From an uncultured Clostridia bacterium (GTDB lineage Bacteria; Bacillota; Clostridia; Oscillospirales; Acutalibacteraceae): 5,053 nucleotides of DNA. The notes under the pieces were generated by a model. That model saw only the letters and a list, made by a program, of their open reading frames with translations, did no database searches and was not told where the DNA came from. The position numbers and the translations under genes are program-made. Within the stretch, counting starts at the first letter, position 1, and every line of letters begins with the position of its first letter. The DNA lies in contig CANONE010000143.1 in the NCBI GenBank assembly GCA_947567585.1, positions 1 through 5,053 of the forward strand, in the 5' to 3' direction. This document shows, piece by piece, positions 4,999 to 5,053 of the stretch.

Positions 4999-5022
4999 AT
5001 CTACAAAAATATTTTTGTAGAT
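4999..5022. repeat. Perfect 24-bp AT-rich palindrome
   Basis: The segment has twofold symmetry with no spacer, centred between 5010 and 5011; its core is CTACAAAAAT followed by its reverse complement. An uninterrupted palindrome suits a dimeric protein's binding site or a cruciform rather than an RNA hairpin, which needs a loop. With its AT-rich surroundings it is a candidate element of the replication origin or a Rep binding site. Confidence 0.6.
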
Positions 5023-5031
5023 TTCTGTATA

Positions 5032-5053
5032 TCTATATTGAAATTTATATAGA
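5032..5053. repeat. AT-rich inverted repeat at the window end
   Basis: TCTATAT (5032-5038) and ATATAGA (5047-5053) flank an 8-bp TGAAATTT spacer. It is almost entirely A/T and ends at the last base of the window, so the repeat may extend further. It could contribute to an easily melted origin region, or be a recombinase or Rep half-site pair. Confidence 0.4.

Overview
The window reads as a small mobile element, probably a plasmid or an integrating/excising plasmid-like element, from a Gram-positive host. A gut-type Clostridia (Bacillota) host is the best guess. The evidence is strong AGGAGG-type ribosome binding sites, textbook sigma-A promoters with 17-bp spacers, and protein families that I know mainly from Firmicutes mobile DNA. 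Every convincing gene lies on the + strand. No rRNA, tRNA, CRISPR array, IS element or relaxase is visible.

Layout. (1) Positions 1-545 contain no gene. They begin with a perfect 17-bp inverted repeat around an 8-bp asymmetric spacer, a geometry like a tyrosine-recombinase core site (loxP-like). A very strong extended -10 promoter (68-96) follows, then about 440 nt of transcribed, hairpin-rich sequence that I cannot match to a known RNA. This stretch ends in a tandem 35-bp repeat and a hairpin. (2) Positions 546-2938 hold a compact four-gene operon: a BrnT toxin, an overlapping BrnA antitoxin, a complete tyrosine recombinase that appears to start at CTG, and a coiled-coil protein of unknown function. 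A long-stem terminator overlaps the last stop codon. (3) Positions 2981-3495 are intergenic. They hold a second near-consensus promoter (3143-3171) and a roughly 320-nt leader with two strong hairpins and an apparent choice between pairing partners, which suggests attenuation of the replication gene. (4) Positions 3496-4920 encode a replication protein with a RepB/AEP-type primase core, a primase C-terminal-like region and a terminal helix-turn-helix. (5) Positions 4921-5053 carry four successive inverted repeats ending in AT-rich DNA, a plausible termination and/or origin region.

How it may work together (inference): the primase-like Rep drives replication, with expression limited by the structured leader. 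The recombinase resolves multimers or integrates/excises the element, possibly at the lox-like site at position 1. BrnTA stabilises the element by post-segregational killing and probably autoregulates. The most novel-looking parts are the long structured leader, the lox-like site and the CTG/ribosome-binding-site hairpin of the recombinase gene.
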